Program-made: the position numbers and the translations under genes
In this document: piece by piece, positions 44,029 to 54,886 of the stretch
Numbering within the stretch: position 1 is the stretch's first letter
Layout of the letters: each line of letters begins with the position of its first letter
The notes under the pieces: generated by a model
Told to the model about the DNA's origin: nothing
Seen by the model: only the letters and a program-made list of their open reading frames with translations
Databases searched by the model: none
Origin: Bacteroidaceae bacterium
GTDB taxonomy: Bacteria > Bacteroidota > Bacteroidia > Bacteroidales > Bacteroidaceae
Direction of reading: 5' to 3'
NCBI GenBank assembly: GCA_017547385.1
Contig: JAFYPU010000017.1
Span: 110,152-174,151, forward strand
DNA length: 64,000 nucleotides

Positions 44029-44059
44029 CAAAGATAGTGAAAGGCGAGAGCAGGACAAA
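44029..44059 (-). promoter_or_regulatory. Promoter of the BadF-type kinase gene
   Basis: On the minus strand TTTG (44056-44059), a 19-nt spacer, then TATCTTTG (44029-44036), an exact Bacteroidetes consensus. Predicted leader of about 100 nt. Confidence 0.75.
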
Positions 44060-44275
44060 GGAAAAGCCTGCTTTTTCTTTTCATGCCAAGCCGCATCCTA
44101 TCTTGCGCAAGCGCAATTCATCGAGAATTTTCTCCAAACACGCCTTTCGTCATAAGCAAAAGAAGATTTTCCGCATGATATTTCCCCTTTTTATCGGCAT
44201 TTTCCGACACAACAGAGAGGAACACGAAAATGCTTACGTTTTGCTCAGAATTCACCCATATTAGCGACAAAAATT

Positions 44276-44340
44276 TACAAGCACTGCAGAATTTTCCGCA
44301 GTGCTTGCAGAAAATTCTGCAGTGCTTCCGGATTTTCAGC
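44276..44340. repeat. 21-bp phased palindromic array, locus 4
   Basis: Three units at an exact 21-bp step start at 44276, 44297 and 44318: TACAAGCACTGCAG, CGCAGTGCTTGCAG and TGCAGTGCTTCCGG, with A/T words AATTTTC, AAAATTC and ATTTTC between. TGCAGAAAATTCTGCA is a palindrome spanning two units. It lies in the divergent gap between the kinase gene and clpC, upstream of both promoters. Confidence 0.8.
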
Positions 44341-44453
44341 CAAAGGGGTCAGCGTTATCCATCCCACATAGCAACTTTTTTTGCTCTCAAATCGCAATCT
44401 TTGCTTTACGAATTAGGGATATTTTCGTGCAGGAAAAGTCAAAAAGAAGGCAA

Positions 44454-44461
44454 TATCTTTG
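44454..44461 (+). promoter_or_regulatory. -7 box for clpC
   Basis: TATCTTTG, 49 nt before the ATG at 44511. No clear -33 TTTG at 19-20 nt upstream. Confidence 0.55.
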
Positions 44462-44510
44462 CTTTTACGCGGCATATTATTATTTTCGCGCATTATTTAT
44501 ACACACGCGC

Positions 44511-47021
44511 ATGACTAACAACGAAATATCAAAAGAACTTCAACGCATTGTGCAATGCAGCAGTCGCGAAGCACGCAAGCTGCGCCATCGCACCATCGGC
44601 GCCTCACATTTGCTGTTGGGCATCTTGAAAGATGGCAACAGCCGCGCCGCCGAGGCGCTTCAGCAATTGATACCTCAAACGGCACAATTTGTGCAAGGCC
44701 TCGAACAAGCAGAGGGTGAAGAACACGTTCCCGAGACCGAAGATTATGTACCCACACTCAGCACTGAGAGCCACCGAATCATGAAACTCACCTTGCTGGA
44801 AGCACGCTGGGCTAAAAGTGAACAACCGTTGGGCGAACACCTGCTGTTGGCCCTGTTGCGAGACTTCAACAACGAAGGTCGGCGCCGGCTCAATGCTTTA
44901 GACATTACCTACGACAAAGTGGCCGGAGCACTCAATGCCAAGCCCAGTGTTCACTCCGCTTTCGGATTTGCAGACGATGACAATGTTGGCGAATTTCCAC
45001 AGGAAGGCACCTCGTCTCCCCAGAATGCCGGACGCAACACTGTGGGAGTTAAAAGTGCCAAGAACAATAGCGACACTCCCATCATCGATAATTACGGAAC
45101 CGACCTCACTCGGGCTGCAGCCGATGGCTGTTTGGATCCTGTGGTTGGGCGAAAAAAAGAAATCGAACGCATTGCACAGATTTTGTGTCGACGCAAGAAA
45201 AACAACCCCGTGCTTATTGGCGAACCCGGTGTGGGCAAAAGTGCCATTGTCGAGGGGTTGGCACAACTCATAGCCGACAAGAAAGCACCACGATTGCTCT
45301 GTAACAAACGCATTGTGGCTTTGGAAATGACAAGCATCGTGGCTGGAACGCAGTATCGCGGACAATTTGAAGAACGCTTGCGTCGCCTCATTGAGGAACT
45401 GCGTTCGCATCCCGAAATTGTGCTGTTCATCGATGAAATACACACCATCATCGGAGCCGGTTCGGCACCCGGCAGTCTTGATGCCGCCAACATATTGAAA
45501 CCGGCTTTGGCACGCGGAGAGGTACAGTGCATCGGAGCCACCACCACAGGCGAATACCGCAAAACCATCGAAAAGGATGGAGCACTCGAACGCCGCTTTC
45601 AGAAAGTGTTGCTCGAGCCCACCACCCCCGAAGAGACTTTGCAAATCCTGCAGAACATCAAAGATAAATACGAAGCGCATCACCATGTTCAATACACCGA
45701 TGAAGCACTGAAGGCCTGCGTCGAACTGACTGACCGATACATCTCCGAACGTTCGCTCCCCGACAAAGCCATCGACGCCCTTGACGAAGCCGGCAGTCGC
45801 TCGCACCTGACCGAAAATAGCATCCCGGCTGAAATCGAACACATGGAGCAGGAAATCGCACAATTGCGCGAAAAGAAAACCGAAGCGGCGCAAAACCAAA
45901 ACTATGAACTGGCAGCAAAACTGCGCGATGACATGCAGATGCGCCAACAAGAACTCGACAAAATCACTGCCGAATGGCAGGCCAAACAAGCCGAACACCG
46001 AAAAGTGGTGGACGAGGAAGCCATTGCCCAAGTGGTGTCGATGATGAGCGGTGTGCCTGTTAGCAAAATGGCTGAAAACGAAGGCGAACGTCTCAAAGGA
46101 TTGAAAAACGTCCTACAGGCCAAGGTGATAGCCCAAAACAGAGCCATCGAACAGTTGGTGCGAGCCATCACACGCAGCCGTCTGGGCATAAAAGCCCCCA
46201 ACCGACCTGTGGGAACCTTCATGTTTGTGGGACCGACGGGTGTGGGTAAGACATATCTCGTGAAGCTTTTGGCAGAACACATGTTTGGTTCTGCAGATGC
46301 CCTCATCCGTGTTGACATGTCCGAATATGGAGAAAAACACAGTGCCAGCCGTTTGGTGGGTGCGCCTCCGGGATATGTGGGATATGAAGAGGGAGGACAA
46401 CTCACAGAGAAAGTGCGCCGCCACCCCTACTCTGTGGTGCTGTTCGATGAAATCGAGAAGGCGCACGGCGACATCTACAACACATTGTTGCAAGTGATGG
46501 ACGAAGGACGCCTCACCGATGGTAATGGTCGCACCGTCGATTTCAGAAACACCATCATTGTGATGACATCCAACAGCGGTTCACGCCAACTGAAAGACTT
46601 TGGAGTCGGCATTGGTTTCAACACCCAAGGCGAAATGAACACCACACAGGCTGAAAACATTGTGCGCAAGGCTTTGCAAAAACAGTTCGCTCCTGAATTT
46701 CTGAACCGTTTGGACGACATCATCATGTTTGATCCGCTCAATAAAGAAAGCGCACAACAAATTGCAGACATCGAACTGAAAGAACTCGGCGAAAGAGTGA
46801 AACGGATGGGATACACACTCCAATTGTCCGATGCAATGAGCCGTTTCATCACCGACAAGGGCTTTGATTTGCAATACGGTGCACGTTCCCTCAAACGCAC
46901 AGTGCAGACTTACATCGAAGACCTGATTTGTGATCTCATCATGTCAGGAAACAATCATGCCGAGAACAAAGGCGTGGTGGCCGAACTTCAAGACAATAAC
47001 ATCAAAATCGCAACAAATTAA
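44511..47021 (+). CDS. clpC: ClpC-type AAA+ unfoldase, ATP-binding subunit of Clp protease
   Basis: An 836-residue two-ring AAA+ protein. The N-domain (1-140) starts ISKELQRIVQCSSREARKLRHRTIGASHLLLG. D1 has Walker A GEPGVGKS (about 236) and Walker B VLFIDEIH (about 303). A UVR-like middle stretch (QNYELAAKLRDDM, about 462) marks ClpC rather than ClpB. D2 has GPTGVGKT (about 574) and VVLFDEIEKAH. It feeds substrates into ClpP. An in-frame GTG at 44301 would extend it by 70 residues into the repeat array, but the ATG at 44511 matches the family start and the promoter. Confidence 0.94.
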   Translation: MTNNEISKELQRIVQCSSREARKLRHRTIGASHLLLGILKDGNSRAAEALQQLIPQTAQFVQGLEQAEGEEHVPETEDYVPTLSTESHRIMKLTLLEARWAKSEQPLGEHLLLALLRDFNNEGRRRLNALDITYDKVAGALNAKPSVHSAFGFADDDNVGEFPQEGTSSPQNAGRNTVGVKSAKNNSDTPIIDNYGTDLTRAAADGCLDPVVGRKKEIERIAQILCRRKKNNPVLIGEPGVGKSAIVEGLAQLIADKKAPRLLCNKRIVALEMTSIVAGTQYRGQFEERLRRLIEELRSHPEIVLFIDEIHTIIGAGSAPGSLDAANILKPALARGEVQCIGATTTGEYRKTIEKDGALERRFQKVLLEPTTPEETLQILQNIKDKYEAHHHVQYTDEALKACVELTDRYISERSLPDKAIDALDEAGSRSHLTENSIPAEIEHMEQEIAQLREKKTEAAQNQNYELAAKLRDDMQMRQQELDKITAEWQAKQAEHRKVVDEEAIAQVVSMMSGVPVSKMAENEGERLKGLKNVLQAKVIAQNRAIEQLVRAITRSRLGIKAPNRPVGTFMFVGPTGVGKTYLVKLLAEHMFGSADALIRVDMSEYGEKHSASRLVGAPPGYVGYEEGGQLTEKVRRHPYSVVLFDEIEKAHGDIYNTLLQVMDEGRLTDGNGRTVDFRNTIIVMTSNSGSRQLKDFGVGIGFNTQGEMNTTQAENIVRKALQKQFAPEFLNRLDDIIMFDPLNKESAQQIADIELKELGERVKRMGYTLQLSDAMSRFITDKGFDLQYGARSLKRTVQTYIEDLICDLIMSGNNHAENKGVVAELQDNNIKIATN

Positions 47022-47033
47022 ACATACAACCGA

Positions 47034-47588
47034 ATGAACTACATTCCCACCGACATAGAAGGGGTTTGGATTTTGGAACCTCGCCTTTTTGAAGACGCAC
47101 GTGGCTACTTCATGGAGACTTACCGCAAAGAGGATTTCGACAAATCCATAGGCCATGAAGTGAATTTCATACAAGACAACCAATCAAAATCTTCGCGCGG
47201 TGTGTTGCGAGGACTTCACTATCAAAAAGGTGAAACATCGCAAGCCAAATTGGTGCGAGTGCTGCACGGAAGTGTGGTGGACGTAGCTGTGGATCTTCGT
47301 CGCAATTCGCCCACATTTGGTCGCCATGTGATGGTGGAGCTAAGTGCTGAAAACAATCGCCAATTGTTCATACCACGCGGTTTTGCCCACGGATTTCAGG
47401 TCTTGTCGGACGAAGCGGTTTTCACCTACAAGGTAGACAATCGCTATGCCCCCGAAGCCGAATGCAGCATCCGCTTTGATGATCCGCAATTGGATATCAA
47501 ATGGCCCATCAGCCATCCCGAAGAAATGCTTCTTTCGGAAAAAGATTTGAAGCATGCGGTGGCATTTTCTGAAGCCGAATTGTTCTGA
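47034..47588 (+). CDS. rfbC: dTDP-4-dehydrorhamnose 3,5-epimerase
   Basis: A 184-residue cupin enzyme that epimerises C3 and C5 of dTDP-4-keto-6-deoxyglucose on the way to dTDP-rhamnose. The signature is DARGYFMETYRKEDF, QDNQSKSSRGVLRGLHYQKG (catalytic His) and FIPRGFAHGFQVLSDEAVFTYKVDN. Full length for the family. It lies 12 nt after clpC, so it may be on the same transcript. Its sugar-nucleotide partners (rmlA, rmlB, rmlD) are not in the window. Confidence 0.95.
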   Translation: MNYIPTDIEGVWILEPRLFEDARGYFMETYRKEDFDKSIGHEVNFIQDNQSKSSRGVLRGLHYQKGETSQAKLVRVLHGSVVDVAVDLRRNSPTFGRHVMVELSAENNRQLFIPRGFAHGFQVLSDEAVFTYKVDNRYAPEAECSIRFDDPQLDIKWPISHPEEMLLSEKDLKHAVAFSEAELF

Positions 47589-47632
47589 ATTAACAACAAC
47601 TACCTCAACACTCACAACGTATATTATCCCAC

Positions 47633-49414
47633 ATGAAACACATACGCAATTTCTGCATCATTGCTCACATCGACCACGGAAAGAGTACGCTGGCCGACAG
47701 ACTGCTGGAACGCACCCAGACTATCAACGTTACGAACGGACAGATGCTCGACGATATGGATTTGGAGAAAGAACGTGGCATCACCATCAAGAGCCACGCC
47801 ATCCAAATGCAATACAAACTCGATGGTGAGGAATACACACTTAACCTTATCGACACTCCGGGACACGTGGACTTCTCATACGAGGTTTCACGAAGTATTG
47901 CTGCTTGCGAGGGTTGCTTGCTCGTGGTTGATTCAACACAAGGCGTACAGGCACAAACCATCTCCAATCTTTATATGGCCATCGAGCACGACTTGGAGAT
48001 TATCCCTGTGCTTAACAAATGCGACATGATAAACTCAATGCCCGAGGAGGTGGAGGACGAAATCATCGAACTGCTCGGTTGTAAGCGCGAGGAAATCATC
48101 CGTGCCTCCGGAAAAACCGGCGAAGGCGTTGATGACATTTTGCGAGCCGTCATCGAGCGCATCCCACACCCCGAAGGTGATGAGGATGCCCCTTTGCAAG
48201 CCCTGATTTTCGACAGTGTTTTCAATTCCTTCAGAGGCATTATTGCCTACTTCAAGATTGTAAACGGAAGTATCAAGCAAGGACAAGATGTATTGTTCGT
48301 AAACACTCAGAAACGTTATTCGGCAGACGAAATCGGCGTTCTGAAAATGGACCTCTCGCCTAAGAAAGAACTGCACTGCGGTGATGTGGGTTACATCGTG
48401 AGTGGTATCAAAACAGCCACCGAGGTAAAAGTGGGCGATACCATCACCACAGTGGCCAACCCGTGCGAAAAAGCAATCGAAGGCTTCGAAGAAGTGAAAC
48501 CCATGGTATTTGCCGGTGTCTACCCCATTGAGACTGAAGATTTCGAGCAGCTTAGAGCGAGCCTTGAGAAGCTCCAACTCAATGATGCCTCACTTACGTT
48601 CAGCCCAGAGTCGTCAGTAGCTTTAGGCTTTGGTTTCCGGTGTGGTTTCTTGGGATTGCTGCACATGGAAATCATTCAGGAACGTTTGGACCGTGAGTTT
48701 AATATGAACGTAATCACAACCGTACCCAACGTAAGCTACCACATCTACGACAAGCACGGCGAGATGAAAGAGGTGCACAACCCCGCAGGAATGCCCGATG
48801 CAACAGAAATCGACCACATCGAAGAACCCTATATTCGTGCTTCCATCATCACACGCACAGACTACATTGGCAACATCATGACGCTCTGTTTGGGAAAACG
48901 CGGAGAGCTTGTCAAACAAGAATATGTGTCGGGCGACAGAGTGGAACTCTATTATGACATGCCGCTGGCCGAAATTGTGATTGATTTCTACGACAAACTG
49001 AAATCCATCTCCAAAGGCTATGCTTCGTTTGACTATCACCCCATTGAGTTCCGCCCTTCCAAACTTGTGAAACTTGACATTTTGCTCAACGGTGAGCCTG
49101 TCGATGCTCTCTCAACGCTTACACACGTTGATAACTCCGTTTACTTCGGTCGTCGCATGTGCGAAAAACTCAAAGAACTGCTGCCGCGTCAACAGTTTGA
49201 CATTGCCATTCAAGCAGCCATCGGTGCAAAAATCATTGCTCGCGAAACAGTGAAACAAGTGCGCAAAGACGTAACTGCCAAATGTTATGGCGGTGATATC
49301 AGTCGTAAACGAAAGTTGTTGGAAAAGCAAAAGCGAGGAAAAAAACGCATGAAGGAAATCGGTAACGTGCAAGTACCACAAAAGGCATTCCTTGCCGTAC
49401 TGAAACTCGATTGA
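47633..49414 (+). CDS. lepA: Elongation factor 4 (LepA), ribosomal back-translocase GTPase
   Basis: A 593-residue translational GTPase. G1 is [16 protein letters not shown] (residues about 11-26), G2/Switch I is [10 protein letters not shown]3 is [15 protein letters not shown] and G4 is NKCDM. The LepA-specific C-terminal domain ends [19 protein letters not shown]. Length and start match the family. Confidence 0.97.
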   Translation: MKHIRNFCIIAHIDHGKSTLADRLLERTQTINVTNGQMLDDMDLEKERGITIKSHAIQMQYKLDGEEYTLNLIDTPGHVDFSYEVSRSIAACEGCLLVVDSTQGVQAQTISNLYMAIEHDLEIIPVLNKCDMINSMPEEVEDEIIELLGCKREEIIRASGKTGEGVDDILRAVIERIPHPEGDEDAPLQALIFDSVFNSFRGIIAYFKIVNGSIKQGQDVLFVNTQKRYSADEIGVLKMDLSPKKELHCGDVGYIVSGIKTATEVKVGDTITTVANPCEKAIEGFEEVKPMVFAGVYPIETEDFEQLRASLEKLQLNDASLTFSPESSVALGFGFRCGFLGLLHMEIIQERLDREFNMNVITTVPNVSYHIYDKHGEMKEVHNPAGMPDATEIDHIEEPYIRASIITRTDYIGNIMTLCLGKRGELVKQEYVSGDRVELYYDMPLAEIVIDFYDKLKSISKGYASFDYHPIEFRPSKLVKLDILLNGEPVDALSTLTHVDNSVYFGRRMCEKLKELLPRQQFDIAIQAAIGAKIIARETVKQVRKDVTAKCYGGDISRKRKLLEKQKRGKKRMKEIGNVQVPQKAFLAVLKLD

Positions 49415-49460
49415 TGCCAATTTTCATAGACCTCTCACATTACCTTAACAAATACCCATT

Positions 49461-50153
49461 ATGCTGATACAACTCAAAGACACAAATATCTGCCAAAAGG
49501 ACAAAACTGTGCTTGAGAACATCGAATTTCATGTCGACGAGAACGAGTTTGTCTATATCATAGGTAAAGTCGGCTCCGGCAAAAGTTCACTGCTGAAAAC
49601 GCTTTATGGAGAACTACCCCTCGCAAGTGGCAGTGGTGAGATACTGGGCTTTGATCTCCGCAAGCTGAAGCGGAAACATATCCCTGACTTGCGCAAACAA
49701 TTGGGAATAATCTTTCAAGATTTCCAATTGTTGGCAGATCACACTGTACGCGAAAATTTGGATTTTGTACTCAGAGCCACAGGATGGAAACGCAAAGCCG
49801 AACGTAGTCAACGCATCGATGAAGTGTTGAACCTCGTGGAACTTCCCGAAAAAATCGATAAATATCCTCACGAACTCAGTGGCGGCGAACAGCAACGCAT
49901 CTCCATTGCACGAGCACTGCTTAACACGCCTCGCATCATCTTGGCCGACGAGCCCACAGGCAACTTAGACCAAGAAACCGGCAAGAAGATTGTTTCCATA
50001 CTCAAACAAATATGTGAGCAAGGCACTTCCGTCATCATGATAACCCACAACCTGAATTTGCTGCAACAATTCCCCGGAATTGTGTATCGCTGTGAGGACA
50101 AGCAGATGTCAGAGGTAACGAGCGAATATAATGTTCCAATCGAGATAGAATAG
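49461..50153 (+). CDS. ftsE: FtsE-like ABC transporter ATPase
   Basis: A 230-residue ABC ATPase. Walker A is GKVGSGKSSLL (about 36-46), Q-loop is FQDFQLL, signature is HELSGGEQQRISIARALL, Walker B is IILADEPTGNLD and the H-loop is MITHN. The order and spacing match the FtsE/LolD group; in Bacteroidetes such a stand-alone gene near lepA is usually called FtsE, the cell-division partner of FtsX. ftsX is not in the window. Confidence 0.8.
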   Translation: MLIQLKDTNICQKDKTVLENIEFHVDENEFVYIIGKVGSGKSSLLKTLYGELPLASGSGEILGFDLRKLKRKHIPDLRKQLGIIFQDFQLLADHTVRENLDFVLRATGWKRKAERSQRIDEVLNLVELPEKIDKYPHELSGGEQQRISIARALLNTPRIILADEPTGNLDQETGKKIVSILKQICEQGTSVIMITHNLNLLQQFPGIVYRCEDKQMSEVTSEYNVPIEIE

Positions 50154-50301
50154 TTTTCAAAACCCACAACCTCAAATACCATTTGATAACGTCCCATGTT
50201 AGAAAAATGGTAACCCACAACTGAACTCTCCAAAGGTATCCTCCCTTGCAGAGAAACATTATAAGAAAATAAACATATAATAATAAATAATACACACGCA
50301 C

Positions 50302-51615
50302 ATGAAAGTAATGAAATTCGGCGGTACGTCCGTCGGCTCCCCCAAAAGAATAAAGGAGGTAGCACAACTCATTTCCGATAATGAGAGCAAAATTGTTGTA
50401 CTCTCAGCGATGTCGGGCACAACCAACTCTTTGGTTGAGATTTCAGACTATCTGCGCAAACGCAACCCTGAAGCAGCCAACAACATCATCAATGCGCTGC
50501 GCACCAAATACCTTGGTCATGTTCGCGAACTCTATTCCACCGAAGAAATGGCAGAGCGCACACGCGACTTCCTGGAGGATGAGTTTATGTACCTGCACTC
50601 TTTTGCCAACCGCAACTTTGTGGACAGCGATGAGAAAGTAATTCTCGCACAAGGCGAAATCATCAGCACAAACATGATGACCAACTATCTGCGTGAACAA
50701 GGCGTGAAAGTTTGTCTCATTTCAGCCCTCGATTTCATGCGCACCAATATTGAAGGCGAACCCGACCTTAACTATATTCGCGAGCACCTTCAAGAAACAC
50801 TCAGCACGCATCCCGGTTATGACCTCTACATCACACAAGGTTTCATCTGCCGTAACCACACCGGTGCAGTGGACAACCTTCAACGTGGAGGCTCTGATTA
50901 TACAGCCAGCCTTATTGGTGCCGTTTTGCGTTGCGAAGAAATTCAAATTTGGACCGACATTGACGGAATGCACAACAACGACCCGCGCTTCGTCGAGAAC
51001 ACCACACCTTTGCGTCAGCTTAACTTTGAAGAAGCTGCCGAATTGGCATATTTCGGAGCCAAGATTCTGCACCCCACCTGTGTACAGCCGGCTCGTTTTG
51101 CCGGAGTTCCGGTTCGTCTGCTCAACACCATGGATCCGAAAGTGCCCGGCACCATCATCAACAACGAGATGCAAAGTGGAAAGATCAAGGCTGTTGCAGC
51201 CAAAGATAACATCACGGTTATCAAGATTGTATCGAGCCGAATGCTTCTTGCTACCGGCTTTATGCGTAAAATTTTTGAAATTTTTGAAACCTACAACACA
51301 AGTGTCGACATGGTAACCACCTCCGAAGTAGGTGTATCGCTCAGCATCGATAATACCAGTCGCCTTGCTGCGATTTTGGACGAGCTGAAAAAATACGGCA
51401 CAGTGGAAGTGGACGAAGGCATGTGCATCATCTGTGTGGTAGGCGATCTGAGTTGGCACAACGTAGGATTTGAAAGCAAAGTGGCCGAGGCTTTTGCCGA
51501 AATTCCCGTCCGTATGATTTCATACGGTGGTAGCAATCACAACATTTCTTTCCTCGTTAAAGAAACCGATAAGAAGGCAGCTTTGCAATCGTTGAGCAAC
51601 AAGCTGTTCAGTTAA
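50302..51615 (+). CDS. lysC: Aspartate kinase
   Basis: A 437-residue monofunctional enzyme that phosphorylates aspartate, the first step to lysine, threonine and methionine. The kinase signature [17 protein letters not shown] is at residues 4-20, and [27 protein letters not shown] lies in the middle. Two ACT domains (about 300-437) indicate feedback control by an amino acid. lysA follows after 18 nt, so the two lysine genes are probably co-transcribed. Confidence 0.95.
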   Translation: MKVMKFGGTSVGSPKRIKEVAQLISDNESKIVVLSAMSGTTNSLVEISDYLRKRNPEAANNIINALRTKYLGHVRELYSTEEMAERTRDFLEDEFMYLHSFANRNFVDSDEKVILAQGEIISTNMMTNYLREQGVKVCLISALDFMRTNIEGEPDLNYIREHLQETLSTHPGYDLYITQGFICRNHTGAVDNLQRGGSDYTASLIGAVLRCEEIQIWTDIDGMHNNDPRFVENTTPLRQLNFEEAAELAYFGAKILHPTCVQPARFAGVPVRLLNTMDPKVPGTIINNEMQSGKIKAVAAKDNITVIKIVSSRMLLATGFMRKIFEIFETYNTSVDMVTTSEVGVSLSIDNTSRLAAILDELKKYGTVEVDEGMCIICVVGDLSWHNVGFESKVAEAFAEIPVRMISYGGSNHNISFLVKETDKKAALQSLSNKLFS

Positions 51616-51633
51616 GAAAGTTTTTCAGCTACC

Positions 51634-52803
51634 ATGCAAACACATTTCTCTTCTGAGCAATTTTTGTTGCAAGGAACTCCTTTTTATTACTACGACATTG
51701 CTCTGCTCGATGCAACGCTTGCCGAAATCAAGCGTTGCATCGAAAGCGATGCTCATTGGCACGTGCATTATGCAGTGAAGGCCAATGCCAATCCCACCAT
51801 TCTGTCGCACATTGCCCACGCTGAATTGGGAGCTGATTGTGTGAGTGGAGGTGAAATAGAAGCAGCTATCGCAGCCGGCATACCGGCTTCACGCATCGTT
51901 TATGCCGGAGTTGGAAAAAGCGATTGGGAAATTGAAATCGGGCTCAAGCACAACATTTCTTGCTTCAATGTGGAAAGCGTTGAGGAACTGCAAGTCATTA
52001 ACGAACTTGCAACACGGCGGAATATTGTGGCACGTGTGGCCTTTCGTATCAATCCCAATGTGGATGCGCACACTCACGAGAAAATCACTACCGGTCTGAG
52101 TGAAAACAAATTCGGCATTGATATGTGTGATATGGAAGAAGCCATATATTTGGCGCAGAGCCTTTCGCACGTTGAGTACATCGGTTTGCATTTTCACATA
52201 GGTTCTCAAATTCTTGACAACGAGCCGTTCCGACAACTCTGCTTGCGCATCAACGAACTGCAAGAGCGTTTGGAAAAATCCAACATATACACCCCAAACA
52301 TCAATGTGGGAGGGGGATTGGGTATTAACTACGAAGATCCCGATGCCGAAAGTATTCCCAACTTCGAAAGCTATTTCCGCACTTTCCGCGAAGCATTGCA
52401 ATTGCGTGAAGGTCAGCAATTGCATTTCGAACTGGGACGTTCCATTGTTGCACAATGTGGATCACTAATTTCCCGTGTGCTCTATATCAAGAAAGGACAC
52501 ACCAAACAATTTCTCATTCTTGATGCAAGCATGACCGAATTGGTAAGACCGGCCATGTATGGTGCTTTTCACAAAGTACAACGTATTTCCATTGAAAACG
52601 AAACTACCGTTTTAGAGAAAAAAGATAGCATCTATGATGTTGTGGGACCGGTGTGCGAAAGCAGTGATGTCTTTGTGAAAAACTATTCCTTGCCTTCGTG
52701 TGAGCGTGGCGACCTTATTGCCATCCGTTCGGCCGGAGCTTATGGTGAGAGTATGGCATCCACTTATAACTTGCGTCCTCTTCCGTCTTCTCTCCTTGGG
52801 TAA
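51634..52803 (+). CDS. lysA: Diaminopimelate decarboxylase
   Basis: A 389-residue PLP fold III enzyme, the last step of lysine synthesis. The PLP lysine is in VHYAVKANANPTIL (about 50); GADCVSGGEIEAAI, GLHFHIGSQI (His) and VGGGLGINYEDP (PLP phosphate) follow; the substrate-side Cys is in GPVCESSDVF. Length slightly short for LysA but complete. Confidence 0.94.
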   Translation: MQTHFSSEQFLLQGTPFYYYDIALLDATLAEIKRCIESDAHWHVHYAVKANANPTILSHIAHAELGADCVSGGEIEAAIAAGIPASRIVYAGVGKSDWEIEIGLKHNISCFNVESVEELQVINELATRRNIVARVAFRINPNVDAHTHEKITTGLSENKFGIDMCDMEEAIYLAQSLSHVEYIGLHFHIGSQILDNEPFRQLCLRINELQERLEKSNIYTPNINVGGGLGINYEDPDAESIPNFESYFRTFREALQLREGQQLHFELGRSIVAQCGSLISRVLYIKKGHTKQFLILDASMTELVRPAMYGAFHKVQRISIENETTVLEKKDSIYDVVGPVCESSDVFVKNYSLPSCERGDLIAIRSAGAYGESMASTYNLRPLPSSLLG

Positions 52804-52857
52804 AGGAAAAAGTAATTATATTTAATATAATAATGAACTGTATCTAAAATCTTGTTT

Positions 52858-54141
52858 ATGTTGACAAAGATATTCGGTTTCAATCCTAAAGAAACCAAAC
52901 TACGTACTGAAATCATGGCCGGGCTTACCACATTCCTGACCATGGCATACATTTTGGCCGTCAATCCCAACATTTTGGGCGAAACCGGTATGGACAAAGG
53001 TGCACTTTTTACGACCACTGCACTGATGGCAGGTTTGGCTACCATTTTCATGGGAGTATATGCCAAGTTACCACTGGCCTTGGCACCGGGAATGGGGCTT
53101 AACGCCTTCTTTGCTTATACCGTGTGTTTGGTTATGGGACATTCTTGGCAGTTTGCACTCACTGCCGTTTTTTTGGAAGGAATCTTATTTATTCTGCTCA
53201 CAGTTACCAATCTTCGTGAAAAGATTGTGGATGTTATTCCAGACACGCTGAAGAAAGCCATCAGTGCCGGTATCGGTCTCTATATAGCTTTCATCGGTTT
53301 GCAAAGTGCCGGTATCATTGTTGACAACCAAGCCACACTCGTAAGTTTGGGCAATGTAACCCAAGGCAGTGCTTTGCTCGGAATTATAGGCATCGTGCTA
53401 ACTGCTATATTCTTGGTTAAGAATGTCAAAGGAGCACTACTCTTTGGTATCATTGCCACTACGTTGATTGGTATCCCCTTGGGCGTAACCCAATATAACG
53501 GTGTGGTAAGTACTCCACCCAGCATAGAACCTATCTTCATGAAAATTCAATGGGACAGCATCCTGTCAAAAGATATGTTCGTCATAGTCTTCACTTTCCT
53601 ATTTGTAGACTTGTTCGACTGCATCGGCACTGTGATTGGTGTAACCGAACGTGCCGGAATGTCAAAGGACGGTAAAATTCCCAATCTCAAAGAAGTGTTT
53701 GTGGTCGATTCGGTGGCAACAACCGCAGGAGCCATGATGGGAACCAGCACCGTTGCTGTATATGTTGAAAGTGCTGCCGGTGTTAATGAAGGAGGTCGTA
53801 GTGGTTTAACTGCTGTAACCACCGGCATCTTCTTCCTGTTAGCATTGTTCCTCTCTCCCCTATTCTTATCTATCCCTGCTGCAGCCACAACTCCCGTACT
53901 CGTATTGGTGGGATTGATGATGATGGGGTCGGTTCTCAACGTTAATTTCTCCGATTATTTAGAGGCTGTTCCGGCTTTCGTATGCATCCTGTTCATGCCG
54001 CTTTGCTATAGTATTTCTGACGGCATTGTGCTCGGTCATCTTTCTTACATCTTCATCAATCTTTTGAGTGGCAATTACAAGAAAGTGAGCATCGGCATGC
54101 TGATTTTGGCTGTGTTCTTCCTGATTAAATTCTTTATTTAA
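52858..54141 (+). CDS. NCS2-family purine permease (AzgA/GhxP-type)
   Basis: A 427-residue membrane protein with 12-14 helices. Family motifs: AGLTTFLTMAYILAVNPNIL near the N-terminus, ALAPGMGLNAFFAYTV, FVDLFDCIGTVIGVTERAGM, and TSTVAVYVESAAGVNEGGRSGLTA. These mark the AzgA-like adenine/guanine/hypoxanthine proton symporters. The ATG at 52858 is used; a TTG two codons upstream is less likely. It follows lysA by 54 nt and precedes the DUF5020 gene by 25 nt. Confidence 0.9.
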   Translation: MLTKIFGFNPKETKLRTEIMAGLTTFLTMAYILAVNPNILGETGMDKGALFTTTALMAGLATIFMGVYAKLPLALAPGMGLNAFFAYTVCLVMGHSWQFALTAVFLEGILFILLTVTNLREKIVDVIPDTLKKAISAGIGLYIAFIGLQSAGIIVDNQATLVSLGNVTQGSALLGIIGIVLTAIFLVKNVKGALLFGIIATTLIGIPLGVTQYNGVVSTPPSIEPIFMKIQWDSILSKDMFVIVFTFLFVDLFDCIGTVIGVTERAGMSKDGKIPNLKEVFVVDSVATTAGAMMGTSTVAVYVESAAGVNEGGRSGLTAVTTGIFFLLALFLSPLFLSIPAAATTPVLVLVGLMMMGSVLNVNFSDYLEAVPAFVCILFMPLCYSISDGIVLGHLSYIFINLLSGNYKKVSIGMLILAVFFLIKFFI

Positions 54142-54166
54142 CTTTCTCACAAAAGCATTTCAAACA

Positions 54167-54886
54167 ATGAAAAGATATGTCCTGACAACTCTCGTGGCTT
54201 TTATTGCAACCGTGGCCACAGCTCAGTTAAACATACAATTGCACTATGATTTGGGCGATGCGCTCTACGGAAAACAACTCTCCAACCGCCAACATTGGAC
54301 AGCCACTATCGAAAACTATTCTGCCGACCCATGGGGTAGCACCTACTTCTTCGTAGATGCCAACTTCGGCGACAATGTTCTGGAAAGTGCTTACACTGAA
54401 ATTTCACGCGGATTGAAATTCTGGGATGCCCCCGTAGCCGTTCAAGTGGAGTATAACGGTGGACTTTCAAACACCGGAAGCTATAGTGACGCCTATTTGC
54501 TGGGAGCGGCCTACAATTGGGCCAACAAGGATTTCAGCCGTACATTCACAGCACAAGCTTTTTATCGTTATCAAGCCAAGGACAGATGCGGATCCAAGCA
54601 CACTTGGCAGCTCACCGGTGTTTGGGGCATTCATTTTGCAAAGAGATTGTGCAGCTTCACGGGATATGTGGACCTCATTCACGACAACAGCGTGAATGGT
54701 TCCTTGATTCTCACTTCCGAACCTCAATTTTGGATAAACCTGAATGCCTTAAAGAAAGTGAACGACAAGTTTAACCTCAGTGTCGGCACGGAATTGGAAA
54801 TCTCCAACAATTTTGTATGGCCCACTGATGGCAGGAACAATCGCTTCTACGTCATCCCGACATTGGCTGCCAAATGGACTTTCTGA
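54167..54886 (+). CDS. DUF5020-family (Tsx-like) outer-membrane protein
   Basis: A 239-residue exported protein (signal peptide 1-19, ending ATAQ). Alternating strands, aromatic girdles and a terminal Phe (IPTLAAKWTF) mark an outer-membrane barrel; LNIQLHYDLGDALYGKQLSNRQHWTATIENY is the family opening. The family is compared with Tsx nucleoside channels. Its position directly after a purine permease suggests outer-membrane passage of nucleosides or bases, by inference. Confidence 0.8.
   Translation: MKRYVLTTLVAFIATVATAQLNIQLHYDLGDALYGKQLSNRQHWTATIENYSADPWGSTYFFVDANFGDNVLESAYTEISRGLKFWDAPVAVQVEYNGGLSNTGSYSDAYLLGAAYNWANKDFSRTFTAQAFYRYQAKDRCGSKHTWQLTGVWGIHFAKRLCSFTGYVDLIHDNSVNGSLILTSEPQFWINLNALKKVNDKFNLSVGTELEISNNFVWPTDGRNNRFYVIPTLAAKWTF

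Noticed and set aside
44040-44095. Possible terminator hairpin (AGCAGG with CCTGCT) before the T-rich run at 44080
   Set aside because: The stem is short and overlaps the kinase promoter; no gene ends just upstream on the plus strand.
44301-44510. Upstream GTG extension of clpC
   Set aside because: The extension is translated repeat array and AT-rich leader, and the -7 box at 44454 lies inside it.
44898-46031. Minus-strand open frame of 377 codons
   Set aside because: Opposite the conserved AAA+ modules of clpC; a shadow of biased codon usage.
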